From the NCBI RefSeq assembly GCF_014529535.1, contig NW_023503373.1, positions 2,790,001 to 2,854,000 of the forward strand: a stretch of DNA of 64,000 bases, read 5' to 3'. This document shows, in pieces, positions 13,201 to 28,200 of this stretch. Numbering within the stretch: position 1 is the first letter of the stretch; each line of letters begins with the position of its first letter. The notes under the pieces were generated by a model, which saw nothing but the letters and a program-made list of their open reading frames with translations, did not search any database and was not told the DNA's origin. Source of the DNA: Bradysia coprophila (Eukaryota; Arthropoda; Insecta; Diptera; Sciaridae). The position numbers and the translations under genes were made by a program.

Positions 13201-16200
13201 CGAAATTTCACGAATTTCACGAAGTTTTATGAATTTCACGAAATCTCACTAAAATTTCACGAAAAATAGGCACTGGTGGATAATGTTAGTGATTTTAAAG
13301 GGCGAATAGAGAAGTAGAGTTCCACATTAAAGGCTTTTGATACGAATAGGTGTTTCGTACGGGTCGGCGTTAGCTATGTTTTTAAAATGTTGTTACAAAG
13401 AAAAGAATTCCCTGGGATTTAAAACTCCTGTCAAAAATATTCTCAAAACCGTGAATTATAATAACCTTGCATGCTCGCTTGCAACATCCTTGTAACAGTA
13501 TTATACGTATAACAATTCCAAATCTTTCAATTAATAGTGCTAGTACTCGTGACGACGATGTAAAAAGTGTAACAAATAACTGAATCGATAATTTCTAATC
13601 ATTTTACAATTTGTGTCAAAATTTCCAACAAACCGGAAAGAATAAGTGCCTTTTGCAGGATATGTAAAAATTTCTCTTTAAAATGCTCGGCGTGAATTAA
13701 TTTTCCGGTCACAATGAAATAAAATAACAATCCAAAACTTTGTCTATAACAATTCTTAAAAAGGCACTTCATATACACCACTTTATGTAATATTAAAATC
13801 TTCAACAAAATTCATAACTTTAATGGTGACATGACATGTAAAAAGTTTTAAAATATAAAAACTTTTCCGATACCAACACATACAAAAATGTAAACGAAAT
13901 TCTGACTTACAGTGGGGTTGGGTTTTAGGGTAGGTTAGGTACACATATTGGAACGATAACGAAAATGATTTTATATTTTTTGATAGATATATAAGTTCGA
14001 AGCAAAAGATAGAAATGATGATGGAAGAGGGAAAAAATTTACAGTTTTTTTTCTTCTTCTTCTTCATCCATACAAATTGGTGTTTGATCCATCGCATCGT
14101 CAGCAGACAGGTATAATCTTTTCCTCGGTGAATGTATACGACGAGAGTAAAATCAGCGAGAAAAATCACCTTAACTCAAATATGAGCACTCAACGAAATC
14201 TTATTTTTATACACATTATATCGTTGAAGAAAAGAAAAAAAACGTAAAATAAAAATGTTCTTCGTGGTGTTACCCCATACGATTTATATTACGCGTTATT
14301 TGTTAAGGCGAATTTCACCTTTACAGTAGAATGTTATGCATACTTGCTTTTTATGATCGCAACTACACTAACATTAAAAGCATGAAGATGAATAAGATTA
14401 ATGAAAATATGTGGGGATGGATATGAAACACGCAGTAAGCAGATAATGCTTTGTACCAACTTTAAACAGAAAATATAAATTCACATAAAACTGAAACATT
14501 TTACTTTGATGTTACGGGAACAAAACGTATGGTTCCCAAATATTTAAAATATCATTTAGAATATATCGGACATTGGTCATAGTGAGGTATAAAACCAGCT
14601 GTTAGTTTATCTCCTAAATATTTAATCGAACCAAAAAATCGTTCAAAATTCCTAACAAATGTGATTATTACAGTATGTGATTAATGTGAAAAAGCTCGGA
14701 TATTTTACACAAAATAATGCAAGGCCAACAGAGGTTGAACTAGTGTGCTTAAATGAAATATGGGTTTTTAGTCGCACCGAATGCTATTAATAGCGCTGAG
14801 CTATTTATAACCCTAAATTTCATAGATAAATACAATCAATGCACACCTAAGAATCAGGAACATGTTTTTGATACGACAAGTAGATAAGAACGATATTCGG
14901 CTTGAATGGATGGAAGGTGCTATGATAAAATTGACACAAAAATACACTCAATACGCCAAATTGACTAATAAAATATCGAAATTATCAGTGTAACGACCAG
15001 GGGGAATATATTGTTCAGTAAATTTATACACGTTCGGATTGTGTATGTGAATCATCATCATCTATCGATTATAATATCAATATCTGTACGCGATAAAATG
15101 AACAACTATGTTCTGACCAACACACTACCGAGAATCGGCATAATCAAAAAAAAAACATTGGATTACATCACATAAAATATAAAACCATTTAACGTTGATC
15201 GAATATGCGACATAATCATTTTTTTTTACGTGCGGTCATACATGGATCATCCATATATAAGATTGCAAATTTATCGATGGTCAATGTTCTTATGTCAGTC
15301 ATGTTCCAACAAACTACAATTCGGTAAGACATTTGGTAGAATCATAAGATTTAGACGAGAAAATGACAAGGTTTTTTTTATTGACTGAATGTTCACTGAA
15401 AATTGTTCAGCTGCAGAAACAGCAACAATCGCCCGTAAAATTTTACAATTTCTGTCAAAACATTTTACCAAGATAGTCGCGATTGATATGCTTCGTATAC
15501 ATTAGGAGGTTTTCCAAACTGAGCGGAAAATTAATCTTTATGGTAACGTGATAATGGGGCCGATTACATCCGAGTTAATAGATAAACTTTGTGAAAAAAC
15601 ACTAACATAGAGGAAAACTTAAACTTTTGCAAAATTGGACATTACTAACAGGTGCTGAGGTATCTTCAAGGGTATCTTGTTAAAGTGAGTTCGTTGATTT
15701 CACTTTGGAACAGTCCGACTAAACTGATTTAAAGATTTTTAGGGTTTTTCCCGAGGGGTAACTCACTTCTAGATTAAATGGATTAAATGGGATTAAATGG
15801 ATTAAATGGATTAAATGGATTTAATGGAATAAAAATTGGATTAAATGGATTAAATAGGAAAAAAGTTCATTTCACCAAATACTGTAAAAGTCTTAAAAAT
15901 TGTTGATTTTGATCGAACCACGTACTACAATGTTAAAAAGCGAAAAAATCCACTTTTAGGAGTTTTTGGTGTAAAGTGGATTAAATGAATTAAATGGATT
16001 AAATAAATTTAATACCATTTTTCACAAAAAATTTTTCCTATACCTCACGAGTACTTAAACGAGCTGGGGATCGTGCAAATCTATTTTTCGCAATTACTTT
16101 ACAAATTTTTCAGGTCGGTAGCCTAATTATTTCGGTAAAACTAAAAATTTTTTTTTGGATTAAATGGATTAAATGGATTTAATGGATTTAATGGATTAAA

Positions 16201-19200
16201 TGGATTAAATGGAAGTGCGTCACCCCTCGGTTTTTCCAAAACATTTATGGCATGATGTACAATGTGGATGACGTTGCCGTATTGAAATGGCATGATAGTT
16301 TACGGTAGTAGCTTCAAACCTATAAAAAAACTTTTTTAACAATAATTCTCTGAAGCCTTCTAGTTCGACTTAAGTGAAAAAAAATTCACGGTCGCGAACT
16401 AAGGAAAATTTCAAATGACGTCAAGATGTCAACTCGGAACGTGGTGTGGGAACATTCGGAAGTATTAACTTAGAAATATAAATCATGACTTTAAGCTTGA
16501 TAGCTTTTGTAATATCGACAGAATGCATTTGGTATCAGCTTTAAATTTTACCTAACGAATGTACATGAGTCTTATGGTATATAACCACCATTTTGACACT
16601 ATGGAGCCTCTGTATTTTTTATATGAAACACACCTAAGCGAGCTATCTATTCAATTCGTTCTATGAGATTCATTATAAACACATAGCATAGCATACACGA
16701 ACTGACTACAAAATAATCACACTGAGTTCCTACACTCGTATACACACGTTTTACTACAGGCGTAGTATGATAGAAATGGGTTAAAATGATTCCATTTGTG
16801 TGTTACGCTACAACATGTCTTGAACAAAAACTTTTTTTTTTTTGTATAGGACGAAACTAAAGTTTTTATGTATGGTTATAACACACCATATCGTACATGC
16901 GACACTCTTTCGTATTATAACTTCGTTATATTTACACATAAATTTCAATACCCTTTTGCGTCGTATATACCTAGGATAACAAAAAAAAACCGTTCTATAT
17001 TTGCTTCCGCTTGTTCAACCATTTTAAAACATGATAAAACAAAAAAAATGTATGTAACGCGGAACAGTAATTTGATTTATGTATACAGATCCAATTCTAT
17101 GTGTCATGTTCACATTTGTCTGTTCACGCAACGGCTCACGAAAATCATAATCAAACGAGTCACAAAAACCTAATATACTTTCAGCTTAATGTCCCGCACG
17201 TCCCTTAAAATGCTACCCAAAAATCAAACTTTGACTTAAATTTAATTTGGCAAAAACAAAACATTTTTCGCTTCTCAATGCATAGAAAGTTATTACTTCC
17301 AGCTGGTTTCGTTCATTTTAATTTACATCGCTTTCTGGAATCAAGGTGACAAAACCCTTCTCTACTTCATTCAATGTCGTCGTCGATCATATTTCACTCG
17401 TTTTTAGATCATCGCTACAACCTTACAACAGAAAATGCTGAACAAACAAAATGCAAGTACTTTCACGTATATAATACATCATATGTTTCGAAACGTATTG
17501 TTTAACCGACAACGAGTACCGAATAATATTCGTTTGAAGATGCATTGCAAACACCTTACAGCGTTTCTGCCTTTATTAAATGCTTTTCAACGGCTTCGGG
17601 AAGTAAAAGAAAGAATGAAGCGTCGTGATGGGTTTTTATTTATGATGAGTTTCGCAGTAGCACACTATGTACGGTATGTGTGATGTGTGGTGAACGTGTG
17701 CATTATTCGTTTTCAAAATATATATCAGTTTCGACATTCTCTTCAGATTTTATACTTGCAATATCCTCAATGCAAACTGAGGAATAGTTCACGTAGGTGG
17801 AAAAAAATAAAAATGTTACAATAACCCTTTGTGTGGAACGACAGTGACTGTTCATTGTCACAGCTTCAAGTAAATTAATCAAGGATTCAATGAGCAAATA
17901 TTGTTCGAGCCCATACATGTATGTAATTCAACGGCTGTACTGCACAAGGCCCTTTCTTCAAACTTTATTCATTATCTAAAAATGCATGGAAAAACGACAA
18001 TTTCTGTTTCGTGCTTACTGTGAAGGTTACCAATTTTTGTATTATTGTATGTACGGTACGGAATCTCAATGAATCCGCAAATAGTCCATTGAAGTTGGTA
18101 TGGAAGTCTCTTTTTCGACATGAAATTTTCAATTGAAAAAGTTTGAAAGCTTCAACTTGAACATATTTGCTTGACATGGAAAACGTCACAAATCCGGAAC
18201 ACTGTAAACTATTACCATTTCTATAATGACTGTTCCATCAATTATTTAAAACGACTAGCATTGTATGTGTATGTCCAAACCACATTACAAATTTTTATCG
18301 TAAAGGGTAAGTAGCTTTTGATCTCGGATTAAACATTTACGTGACAATGTGTCACGATGGATGGAACCGTAATAAGACCAAAAAGAATCGAAGGACGATT
18401 TTTAATATGAAGCAGACTAATATTTACAAAATGGATATCATTGTCGAGAAATGAAGACAGTAAAATGCATTAGAAGAGGAAATGATTTAATGAGGTGACA
18501 TGAGGTTACATGAAGTCGATAATATTACCGTCAATAGATGATTCTTTTAATTAATTTCTAATTGTTTGTTGAAAGCCCTTAAACTCTACATGTCATCTGC
18601 AACCCAAGCCGAGGTTTAAACCGATTTAAAAAAATTGCTCGGCTCTCGCTCCGGGCGAGGAAAATTTCTTATTCGAATGATTCATTAGACTTGTTTTCCA
18701 AAGAAATAAATACTGGATGCTGCTACAAGTTTTTGTTTATTTAGTTTGAAATGAAGTTCTCGCAGCTTTCCCATTCCATAGCTGCCCAAAAGATCTACCT
18801 TTTAGATAAAAAAAAATGTTTGAAACCTAAAAGCTACATGTAACGATAACTGATTAACTTTCTCCACTTCCCAGAGAACCGAAACGTGAAGCTTGAAATA
18901 TTCTCTGATTAATTTGACATTATTATAGTCAAAGTTATCAAAGCACTTTCGACACTAAATTTGTCGTCTTCAAACACAATGGAAATTTACTATAAAAACT
19001 ATAACAGACATTCATCCACAAAGACCTGGCGTTTTTATGTTAATGATGTATAATGTACATACTATAGCTATACAACCCACTGTACACATTATACGTTTTT
19101 TTTTTGCCTCCGTTACGTTATTTGGGTCATCATCTTACAAGCAGAGCAGAGTATACATACATGTATATCGTTTTCACTGAATGCATGAGATATAATGTAA

Positions 19201-22200
19201 CGTTCAGTGGATGCCGTTGATACGTATATATACGACAATTTATGTGGCCAACCTATGTAATAATATGCAGAAAAGGACGAAAAAAGGATTTGATGTATAA
19301 CAATTCAACGTATATTTTTGGGGAAGTGACTCCCCTATTGTACTGGTTACCTGAACAAAGTTGGTAAATCTCTTTCACTTTTTCTTCTTATAGCTAAAGA
19401 ACAATCGAAACTTTCTTCTGGTATTGTGTAAATAATGTCACAAAAGTATCGACTTAACACTTACTTCTTTTGTACACAATAGTAATATTATCACAATAAC
19501 GTAATACCAAAGGACCAAAAAATATATCTCGTCAGAAAAAGACGTAAGAATAGGTTCGGCAAAAGCCAACAATGAGAAAAACTCCAAGCATAAAAATGAG
19601 TTAGATAATCCAATAAACTCTTAGAAGTGTAAATTACTACTTGGAACAAAAAAAAATGTTTCGCAATTTCCTTCGTACAAAGTTTTTTTTTTTCTCTCGA
19701 AGATGTCGCGTGTGTTACGTGGAAATTGGTTTTACATTTTAAATTAACATGAATTTGTTACTTATTGTTGTTTATATGGATGTTTCGTTAAGTATGACTT
19801 TGATGGAAGAAAATTTATTTCAACAGAAAACTTATAAGTACACTTTACAAAGTCGACCTTTTAACGTGGAGGTGAAGAAGTGAAGATGTGTATTGCAATT
19901 ACGGAAATTAAAATTGAATAAAACTTTGCACCGTGTTAAGTGGAACAACTCAACCGTATTGTATAATGAGAGAACTAACAACAATACAATTCGTAGTAAA
20001 AAAACTTTATTTTACTTTACCACATTCCAAAAAAGTAATGAGGTTTCCATTCAAAAATTTCAACGCAAAATAAAATTAATTAACGAAAACGTGGAACGTA
20101 AAAGTTCACTGAACTAATGGAAAACTTTTTTAGATTTTATAAAGGGAAAATGGGTGGGGGAAAAACAACGTACACTGACACATACCATCTATAAAACTAT
20201 TTTTATTAAGGGTTATGGTTCCCTGCGGCTGCGATCCAATTAATAATCGCATCGTAAACATGGTAATGGGACAACGTATTTTTTCGAAATACATTTTTTT
20301 GCCATCAAACTTTATATTGTCCATTGAGTCAGAATAATATTGTTGCCGGCAGTGCACCATCTAGAACCAGAGTCTATTAATTACATCCGTGCAATAAAAA
20401 AAAAACGGACATTCAATTGAATCTACTTCCATGTCGTTTGACTGTTTAAATGATGTTAGCAAAAACCGTTTAAAATTGTTGGTTTGCCCGGCAGACTCGA
20501 ATTCGCTTAATTTTCAACAGTTTATAGAAACAGTTTCAGTTCGGAGTTAATCCCCCTGGCGCAGCGATGCACAGATGCAGGAAAAATTATTGATCTGTTA
20601 GTACAGTAGATTTCTAGTGTGCTTTCTTTAAAACGGTTTCAGTAAAACTTTTAGCAGTGCAAATGCCGTTTGTTGAAAGTTGATATTGCACATAATCTAT
20701 TCGCAAGTAAATCTTAGGATTTCGTTAAGAATGGTTTTTGTCCACTTTGTTTTGTTGCATTGTGGTTATTGTGATTAAAAAGTCTTCTCGGAGGGGTCAT
20801 CACTTTAATGATTAAATAAACTTGCTCTGTATCAACGATAAACGGTACAATTACCCAATGCAAACAGTCTATTGTGGAAGACGAGTGAATGCAAATTATA
20901 TTTGAACAGTACGACAATTCTTACATAGGCTTTGACAATTCACGAGACAAAAACTAAAGCAAACATCGTGATGATTGTGAATGTGAACAAGAGTAAATAA
21001 GTGAACAAAAAAAAATATCGAAATTACCGAATTTGAACAAAGAGTACATTCACCGGAATATATTAAAAACAAATTTATTTACGATGTTAATACAAAAATA
21101 TTTTACCAGATTTGTGAGTTATATTCATGTTAAAAATTCAGTTATTATGCCAATTATGGTCTCGGCAATATTTCATTATTTTATTCTATATAATCCAATC
21201 TCATGGCACGGTACAAAGACAATATTAATAAAAAAAAGAAGGAATAATGTTGTTTAGGGTGGATTTAATAAGGATAATAAAACAATAATGACGCCATATC
21301 GTTGCCTAATCGTAAAGTGAAAATATTGATCCATAAACTAAAAGTTGACGTTAACCGCATGAGTCAACGACAACAATTCGGAGAGAATTTAAATGTTTTT
21401 TCCGTATTAATAAAGCAATGCTATAACTCACCTCTTCATAAAATTTTAGATGTGGAACTGGTTCTTCGGAAACATTTTCGCAAAAATCCTTAAATAATAA
21501 ATATCCTGGAAAGAGAATAGACGAAAATAAATAAGTAAAATACAACAGCTGAACGAATTATATATACATGCTACACAAAACAGAACCTTACATCTTAATA
21601 TGTAATGTCAAAGTTTCAATCGAACGAGGATATAATCTAAACTTAAACTGTCAGTTTTAGGAAAAGAAAATATTTAGAATTGAAACTGCTGGTGCGGCAA
21701 AAAATACAAAATCGAAAATAAAATCCAATAAAATGAATCTGTTACTGCGAAATAACAACTGAAACAACCACAATATCGGTGTGTATTGAATCCTGCGGAG
21801 AATATCTCGCACCACACAGTGTCCATATATCCTCAACACATTTATAGCGTAGGAGTTATGGTTTCATAATATATTAAGTAGTTCGACTCAACTAATCACT
21901 TTTAAGCCGTTGAACTCAACTCTTATTTTCCTGTGAGAGTGTGTTTTCCTTGTGGGTCACTTTCTAAAATCGAAGACATTAATCGCCCGCCCATATGAAA
22001 AGGTTAATAGAAAGAAAATAGAATGTTCTGTTGGAATGATTGTAAATGCAATGATAACCGGCTGAGAGCTGTAATTCCAACAACATTTTGGTATTACTTA
22101 TAAAAATAGCAACAAAATTCAAGTTTTCGTTACTACATCATGTATTGCCATGATAGAACACAACGCTAGTGGGGTGCTCATGATACACCAATAGATGCCC

Positions 22201-25200
22201 GTAGATAGGGCAAGGCCAAAATTTAGTCCTAGTTTGGTCTAGTTTATGACCGGTCCAATTATATGACTCTTTGTCCATGCAGGCTGGACATACTGGGCAG
22301 CCGGCTATTTTCGGCCGCTCAAAATTTTTATATTTCAAAAAACAATTTTACGAGATTCTTCACAGCATTACCCGAGTAGCCAGTGCGGCCCTGTGTACAA
22401 GTGTACATGTTATTACCAATGAGGTAGATATCGTTTATCATTCGACCGGTATATATGGCCTTTAAAATTCCATGTTTTGGCCTAACGAGTTGGAACCGCT
22501 GTTATTCACCCGTCCTTCGGACTTTTTGCGACAACTTTTGTAACTCATTCAAAAGGCTACCACCCGCCCCAAGTTCAACTTCAAAAGGCATGTTTTTTTA
22601 CTAGAACTATTTTGTTTCGATACATTTTTGATAAGTATATTGCACGAGGGGAAACTACATGAGCAAACTATGTCCCGTGTCCCACCTACTTCCACTGGTG
22701 TTGGTGTCCTTCTATTGGTGTATTATTTCGTTCTATTGATCACCAATAGATAATAGCACCTGTCCCAGTATTTGCTTGAGTAGTTTTCCCCTGGATATTT
22801 TATTAATGATGTATGGTTGTCTGAACACTCTGTCCCTTTTTTCAATTTCTGTGAAAAGTTGACGGGCTTTATTGATGGCAATGTTAAAAGACAATTTACA
22901 GTAATAAAACCCCATAAAATGGAAACTTTGATTAAAAATTACCGAGTTCACTGAATTAATAATCGCATGGTAAAATCAAACACTTACCTAATATTTGGTT
23001 GAAAATTTTGTCAAAGCTAATTTCATTCTCCTTTTCGAGATACTTTTGCATAACGCTCCGCACACTGAAAATCGAAAGAAAAACGAATTGAATATAAAAT
23101 TTACTTTTAGTTTGTCATTACAGCGAGAACCAACGAATGCTGTCTCAGTGACAAACATTTCGATCGAAGAAAGTAATTTGTAAAAGTGAAGTGCATGGCA
23201 GAGACGAAGAAAAGCTTCAGCTTTTCCAGTGATGGAAACTATTCAAACTGTAATTAATTCGTACATATTTTATGAAAACAAAGCATAGAAGCAAAAAGAT
23301 GTCAAAGGAAAATTCTAATCAAAAAAATTCACTTTTTCTAGTCGACTATAGAGTAAATGTCAAGTGAAAAATTTTCTATGAAAATTATTGATTTTTTTTT
23401 ACATACAACTAGAAATGTTGAGTAAAATTTAACCTACATAAACACTGAATCTGCTTGCTCAATCTCGTAACATAAAGAGAAAGGAGTTCACAGCGTATAG
23501 TAGTTAAAATTTTGATTTATTGTCGGAGTTAACGAATTCCGTCAGGAAAAAAAAAACAAAAAAAATAATGAATTTTCTGCAAAATTTGAATCGCATGCTG
23601 GAAATAGTGTTTTGGTGGAATTTTTTAGTCGTTCGGAATTGTAGATATCGTTTACGTTTTGCATTTTCATGGTTGATTTACAGCAAATTTGTGTCGCTTG
23701 ATTCATTGCATAGAAAATTTATTTTCTCGAAAATTATCGCCGAGATAGTATACGGTAATTTGTCGATCAAAATAACACTTTCTCATCCAATGTATTATGC
23801 ACATAGCCATCGACAAGTTGCTTAATGTTTCACCACTTTTTTGCTTTCTTTATGAAAAATTTTGAGCTCCATTCATCACATTTTTGGACGATCCTTATTT
23901 CCATTAGAACACAATATACCTTTCTACATGCTTGAATAGAGCACCGTGATAAGTATAAAAAAGCTAACAGCAATGTTAATTAATGTACGTGTGGATTCCT
24001 TTAGTACGACAGCGACAGAACGTACGTAATTTTGTTCAAATTCCGTTGCATAGTTTTAAAGAAACCTTCTGATTTGGTTGGCTATCAATTTAATCTAATT
24101 GCCCCTTGAAAGCACTGAATGACCTATTGCAATGTTATAAGAAAGTAGCGGTAGCGTAAGGTTTTTCATGAGTTTATCATCTCGAATTATCGTTATTCGA
24201 GTGTACCAACGACGAGTAGTTGTAATCGGAAATCGTTGCTGAGAGGAAATCGTAATTCTCCGGAAATCGCGATAACTCGGTGAACTCCCGGTGAATAGAA
24301 GCATGCACAGACAGACAGGAATTCCCATATAGTACTGAATAAATACTCGCCGAACGTATTATGTTGCAAATAAAATATTTTGGCATGAGAAGGAAAGAAA
24401 ATTCTGAAACGAATTCTTCCATCAATATGTAACTCGGGTACGAAAGTGATTGCATTTCGTTCATTCGACTGAAACAACACTCAATCGTTAGGCTTGTCAT
24501 TTGTTGTAGTGGTTAGTGTAAAAAAATATTGAAGTGATAGATGTGGTATGAAGTACAGTGCTGCACTACATTACACAAATTAAATACAAAATTTAATGGT
24601 TTTGTTACGATACGCTTACCGTTTCTAAAAGCTTATAAAGATCACTTTCCATGTAAATTATTATTGGTCTATGATTCAGCGACACCCACAGACCGGCGAA
24701 CCACAAACAATATTCAATACATATTGCGAAGGAGTTCGTAAATAACAGTAAAAATGCTACTTCAGAAGTAATCAGTCTAATCTAATCTCTTATGGCTCCG
24801 AAGTAAAAAAAACTTTCCCCACTTTGCTTTCATATTTCTCCTTTCAAATTTTGGATTTGTGCCAGTGGAAAATGAATTTCTTGTTTATTATTAATTTGTC
24901 GAATATATATTTGTTCGTGATGAGCTGTTAAATAGCTTTATTTCTATAATACAAATAACCGTTTTTACAGCCAATCGTTTTGTTTGAAACACCTCTACTC
25001 AAACCGCTAAACAATTTACTCAATTTGAAATGAACGAACAAAGAAATTGCGAATTGCTAGCGTCAAAAATGTGTGATGCTATAAAAATTCGATAAGATAT
25101 TCTTTCTTATTTCATAATACATATATATGCATGTGTATATGTATAACAACAACGACTGCAAAGTATTTGCTTTATGTACAAATTCATACTAACGAAATTT

Positions 25201-28200
25201 TCCAATTAAATTTTCATTTCGAGGTACTTTCGGTAATTTCCGCTTAGACATTTTACTATACATTCACATACGTAATGAAAAATCTTAGTTTATATTTTTG
25301 TGTATATTTATTTAGTGGCGCAATATACATTATATACGTCTTATGTAGCTGAGGGAAGATAATTATAAGATATAAAAGCGTACTTCGACGATATTACAAC
25401 CTCAGGAATACGAACATAATTTGCACATTATTTAATAGCTTCGAAAGACACGTGACAATGTTTTAATGTCACAAGAAAATCCTTAGCGTAAAATAAAATT
25501 TTTATGACGGTGAACTAGTGTATTCATATTACGTTCGAATTGATGAATTGTTTTATTAATTTTGTACCACACACATTACTGCTATAATGTTTCCGATTCC
25601 AATTACATTGGATAAGAGCATTGTTCTAAATAAGTAAATGGGATGAAAACTAAGTTACACTATTACGAGTGAAGTTGAAGTGGTCCAGTTATACAACTTG
25701 AAGATTACTTTAGCAAAGATTTCAATATAAATTTATAAGGTAAATGTGAAGATACATTGTAGTATACAGTTCTTATGCGCATCTAAAATGAAAATTCCTG
25801 AAGCATCCTTTAGAAGTTTAAAAGTTCTACCTTTCAATAAAAGGCTTACTTACACCCCCAAAAGCGGATGGCTTTTAAAGCACGTTTCAAAGATCAACTA
25901 GTCAGTTTGAATTACAATGAAACTTTTCTCGCAATTAAATAATCGGATTGAGAGAAAAAGTTTTACCAGCGAGAGACGCTAAAAAGGGGACTGAATATTG
26001 ACTTGAGAGCTAGCGAGCGGTCCCAAAGAAGCTTTGCAGGAGTCAGCATTTTGCAATAACCACGTTTCAAGACATGGTTTTAAATGGTAGAAACTTGGTT
26101 ATTGCAAAATGGTGTCCTTATGATGGAGTCACCAAAAGTTATGCAGAGAATTGTAGTAATACAAACCATCCCTGGCGCTGATCCACCGCACGAATCTACA
26201 AATTATGCCTGGGTCAGAATATTTTTAAATTTTAATCGCACAGGTTAGAAAAACTCCTATCCTTGGTAGATAGGAACAGTAATAACACCAACATCTATTA
26301 TTGATTTTTTGATCCTGTCCTTCGTCCCGTATTAATTACCTCCTGAAGCTCGGCCCTCGCTCTAGGTGTATGTTTTTAAATTGATAAAGTAAAGTGAAAG
26401 ACAGTCTTGTACAGTAACAGACGTTTTCTGCAGACCTCGATTACGATTCGAAAGGTACAACAGCTCGAAAGTCACAGCTTTTATCAAGGATAACAGCTCC
26501 TATTAAGAAGACAATTGTTGCTGTTGATGTTATGTTAATATAGACACATCACACAGTATGAAATATTTTACTCAAATTTCGAGTACCATTTATGATTCCG
26601 CTCTTCTTTCGCCCATTTTTGAACGATTCGTCTCCCTCAATATTGACATAGTGACTCATAAATCGTATATCTGTACTGTTTTATCGGACATATCAAGAAA
26701 AAATAATTAAAATCGTTTTGTCGACTAATCAGCGATAATTTCAATGAAAACTAAGAAATAGTTCAAACAAACCATTCAAAACAAACTTTAGCAACTTCAA
26801 CTTCTAATTAACGGCATCTCATCAACTTGAGTGTTTCAAAGTAACAAGTACCTAAGTTGTTTTATTACCCAAGCTTATTTCCAACGTTCAATTGTTTCTC
26901 GACAAAAGCATCTATCTCAGTAGCGTTTAACACAATCCAAATCGAATTATCACTTTAGAAGTAATTGGAGTAATTTTTAAAACTTTTTTGGGTACAGAAG
27001 TTTTTGTATCGAACTAATAGTAACTTTGAATGCGTTCGGAAATCGTGACCGGAGTATTTTCCTTTTTCTCCCTAATTCAAACAAGTTATTGTTAATTTTT
27101 TAATACTCTTTTGAAAATGGTTTGTTGAGACTACGATCAAAATTATCTGTCAATTGGCACATAATCACCATTAAAATAACTCATTGAAGTTTAAACTTCA
27201 AAATAAATACTTTGCATTGGCTTCATAGATCGAACAAATCTAAAATGAAAATCGTTCACCAATCTGTTACTTCATTTGTTTCCGATTTTCATTTTTGTAT
27301 AACAAGCTTATGCGCATCATATTCACCTCATTTACAGTTTCTAATTAAGTTTTTGTTCTTTTTATATTGACATTTGATAGTAATTGTCTCTTTTCGTAGA
27401 GTTACAAATGAAGTTCTGTCTGTGTGAGGAACCGGTTCTGTTTTTTGTACAGAATCGGTTGTGTTTATGTACGGAATCGGTTCTGTTTATGTATGGAATC
27501 GGTTCTGTTTATGTACGGAATCTGTTCTGTTTATGTACGGTATCGGCTCTGTTTCTGTACGGTATCAGTTATGTTTCTGTACGGAATGGGTTATGTTTCT
27601 GTGCGGAATCGGTTCTGTTTATGTACGGAATCGGTTCTGTTTATGTACGGAATCGGTTCTGTTTATGTACGGTATCGGCTCTGTTTCTGTACGGTATCAG
27701 TTCTGTTTCTGTACGGAATCGGTTCTGTTTCTGTACGGAATAGGTTCTGTCGCATTTACAACTCAATTATTAAGCAATGCATGGTATACGTGTCTAGTTC
27801 AAGAATAAAGATCAGTAGAGGACTTCATAATAAAGAATCAAGCAAGATATTGTGGAACTGGTAAGATTAAAAAGAGGACTACTTTTCTCTATTCACATCT
27901 TTCACATTTTTCTAAACTTTTAGAGTGATTCTTTTGAAAAACCGAAATCGAACGCATTTTCTATTTTAATTTTTTATATGTACCTAGAAAGGTACACGAT
28001 GCTTGTGTGGCTAGTGGGATGTGATCCAAAACCGAAAATTGACACTTTTCTTACAAAAATTTCACCAGTTACACAAGCCGTAGAGGGTCGTGTGGTGTGT
28101 CATTAGAAAGGTAATCAGATGTTCTATTGAGCCGAATAGAACTTATTGGATTTAAAATTCATCGACACTAAAACATGTGCAGGTTACGTTTTCACCCGAA

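Larger units (their letters stand above)
11442..13275. mobile_element. Non-autonomous hAT-type DNA transposon, 1834 bp
   Basis: The termini are perfect 13-bp inverted repeats: CAGTGCCTATTTT at the left and AAAATAGGCACTG at the right. It is flanked by a perfect 8-bp target duplication GTGGATAA (11434-11441 and 13276-13283), which fits the hAT preference nTnnnnAn. Just inside each end is an array of a 19-bp unit (ATTTCACGAAATTTCATGA; about 11455-11645 and 13045-13262), in the same orientation at both ends. The interior has no transposase-like frame, so it would depend on an enzyme supplied elsewhere. The intact duplication suggests a fairly recent insertion. The element at 60080-62157 has a related terminus and plan. 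Confidence 0.88.
7416..21431 (-). other. Gprk1 intron 3 (14 kb), transposon-rich
   Basis: The largest intron of the gene. It holds a LINE remnant (8830-9098), a hairpin repeat (9391-9530), a tandem hairpin (11103-11196), a hAT-type element (11442-13275) and a MITE (15752-16229). The rest (about 16240-21431) is AT-rich with scattered short open frames and no feature I can name. Confidence 0.7.

Noticed and set aside
11442-13275. CRISPR-like spaced repeats (19-bp units)
   Set aside because: The units are contiguous without unique spacers and the genome is eukaryotic; they are subterminal satellite arrays.
13783-14169. A 128-codon minus-strand open frame
   Set aside because: It has a poly-lysine run from a CTT tract, no splice signals and no familiar motif. 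It is probably intronic noise.
24095-24500. Several overlapping minus-strand frames
   Set aside because: Three frames are open at once, the codon use is unlike that of the clear genes, and no motif is seen.
27384-27864. Three overlapping open frames of 115-146 codons
   Set aside because: They are the three readings of the 22-bp minisatellite, not separate genes.
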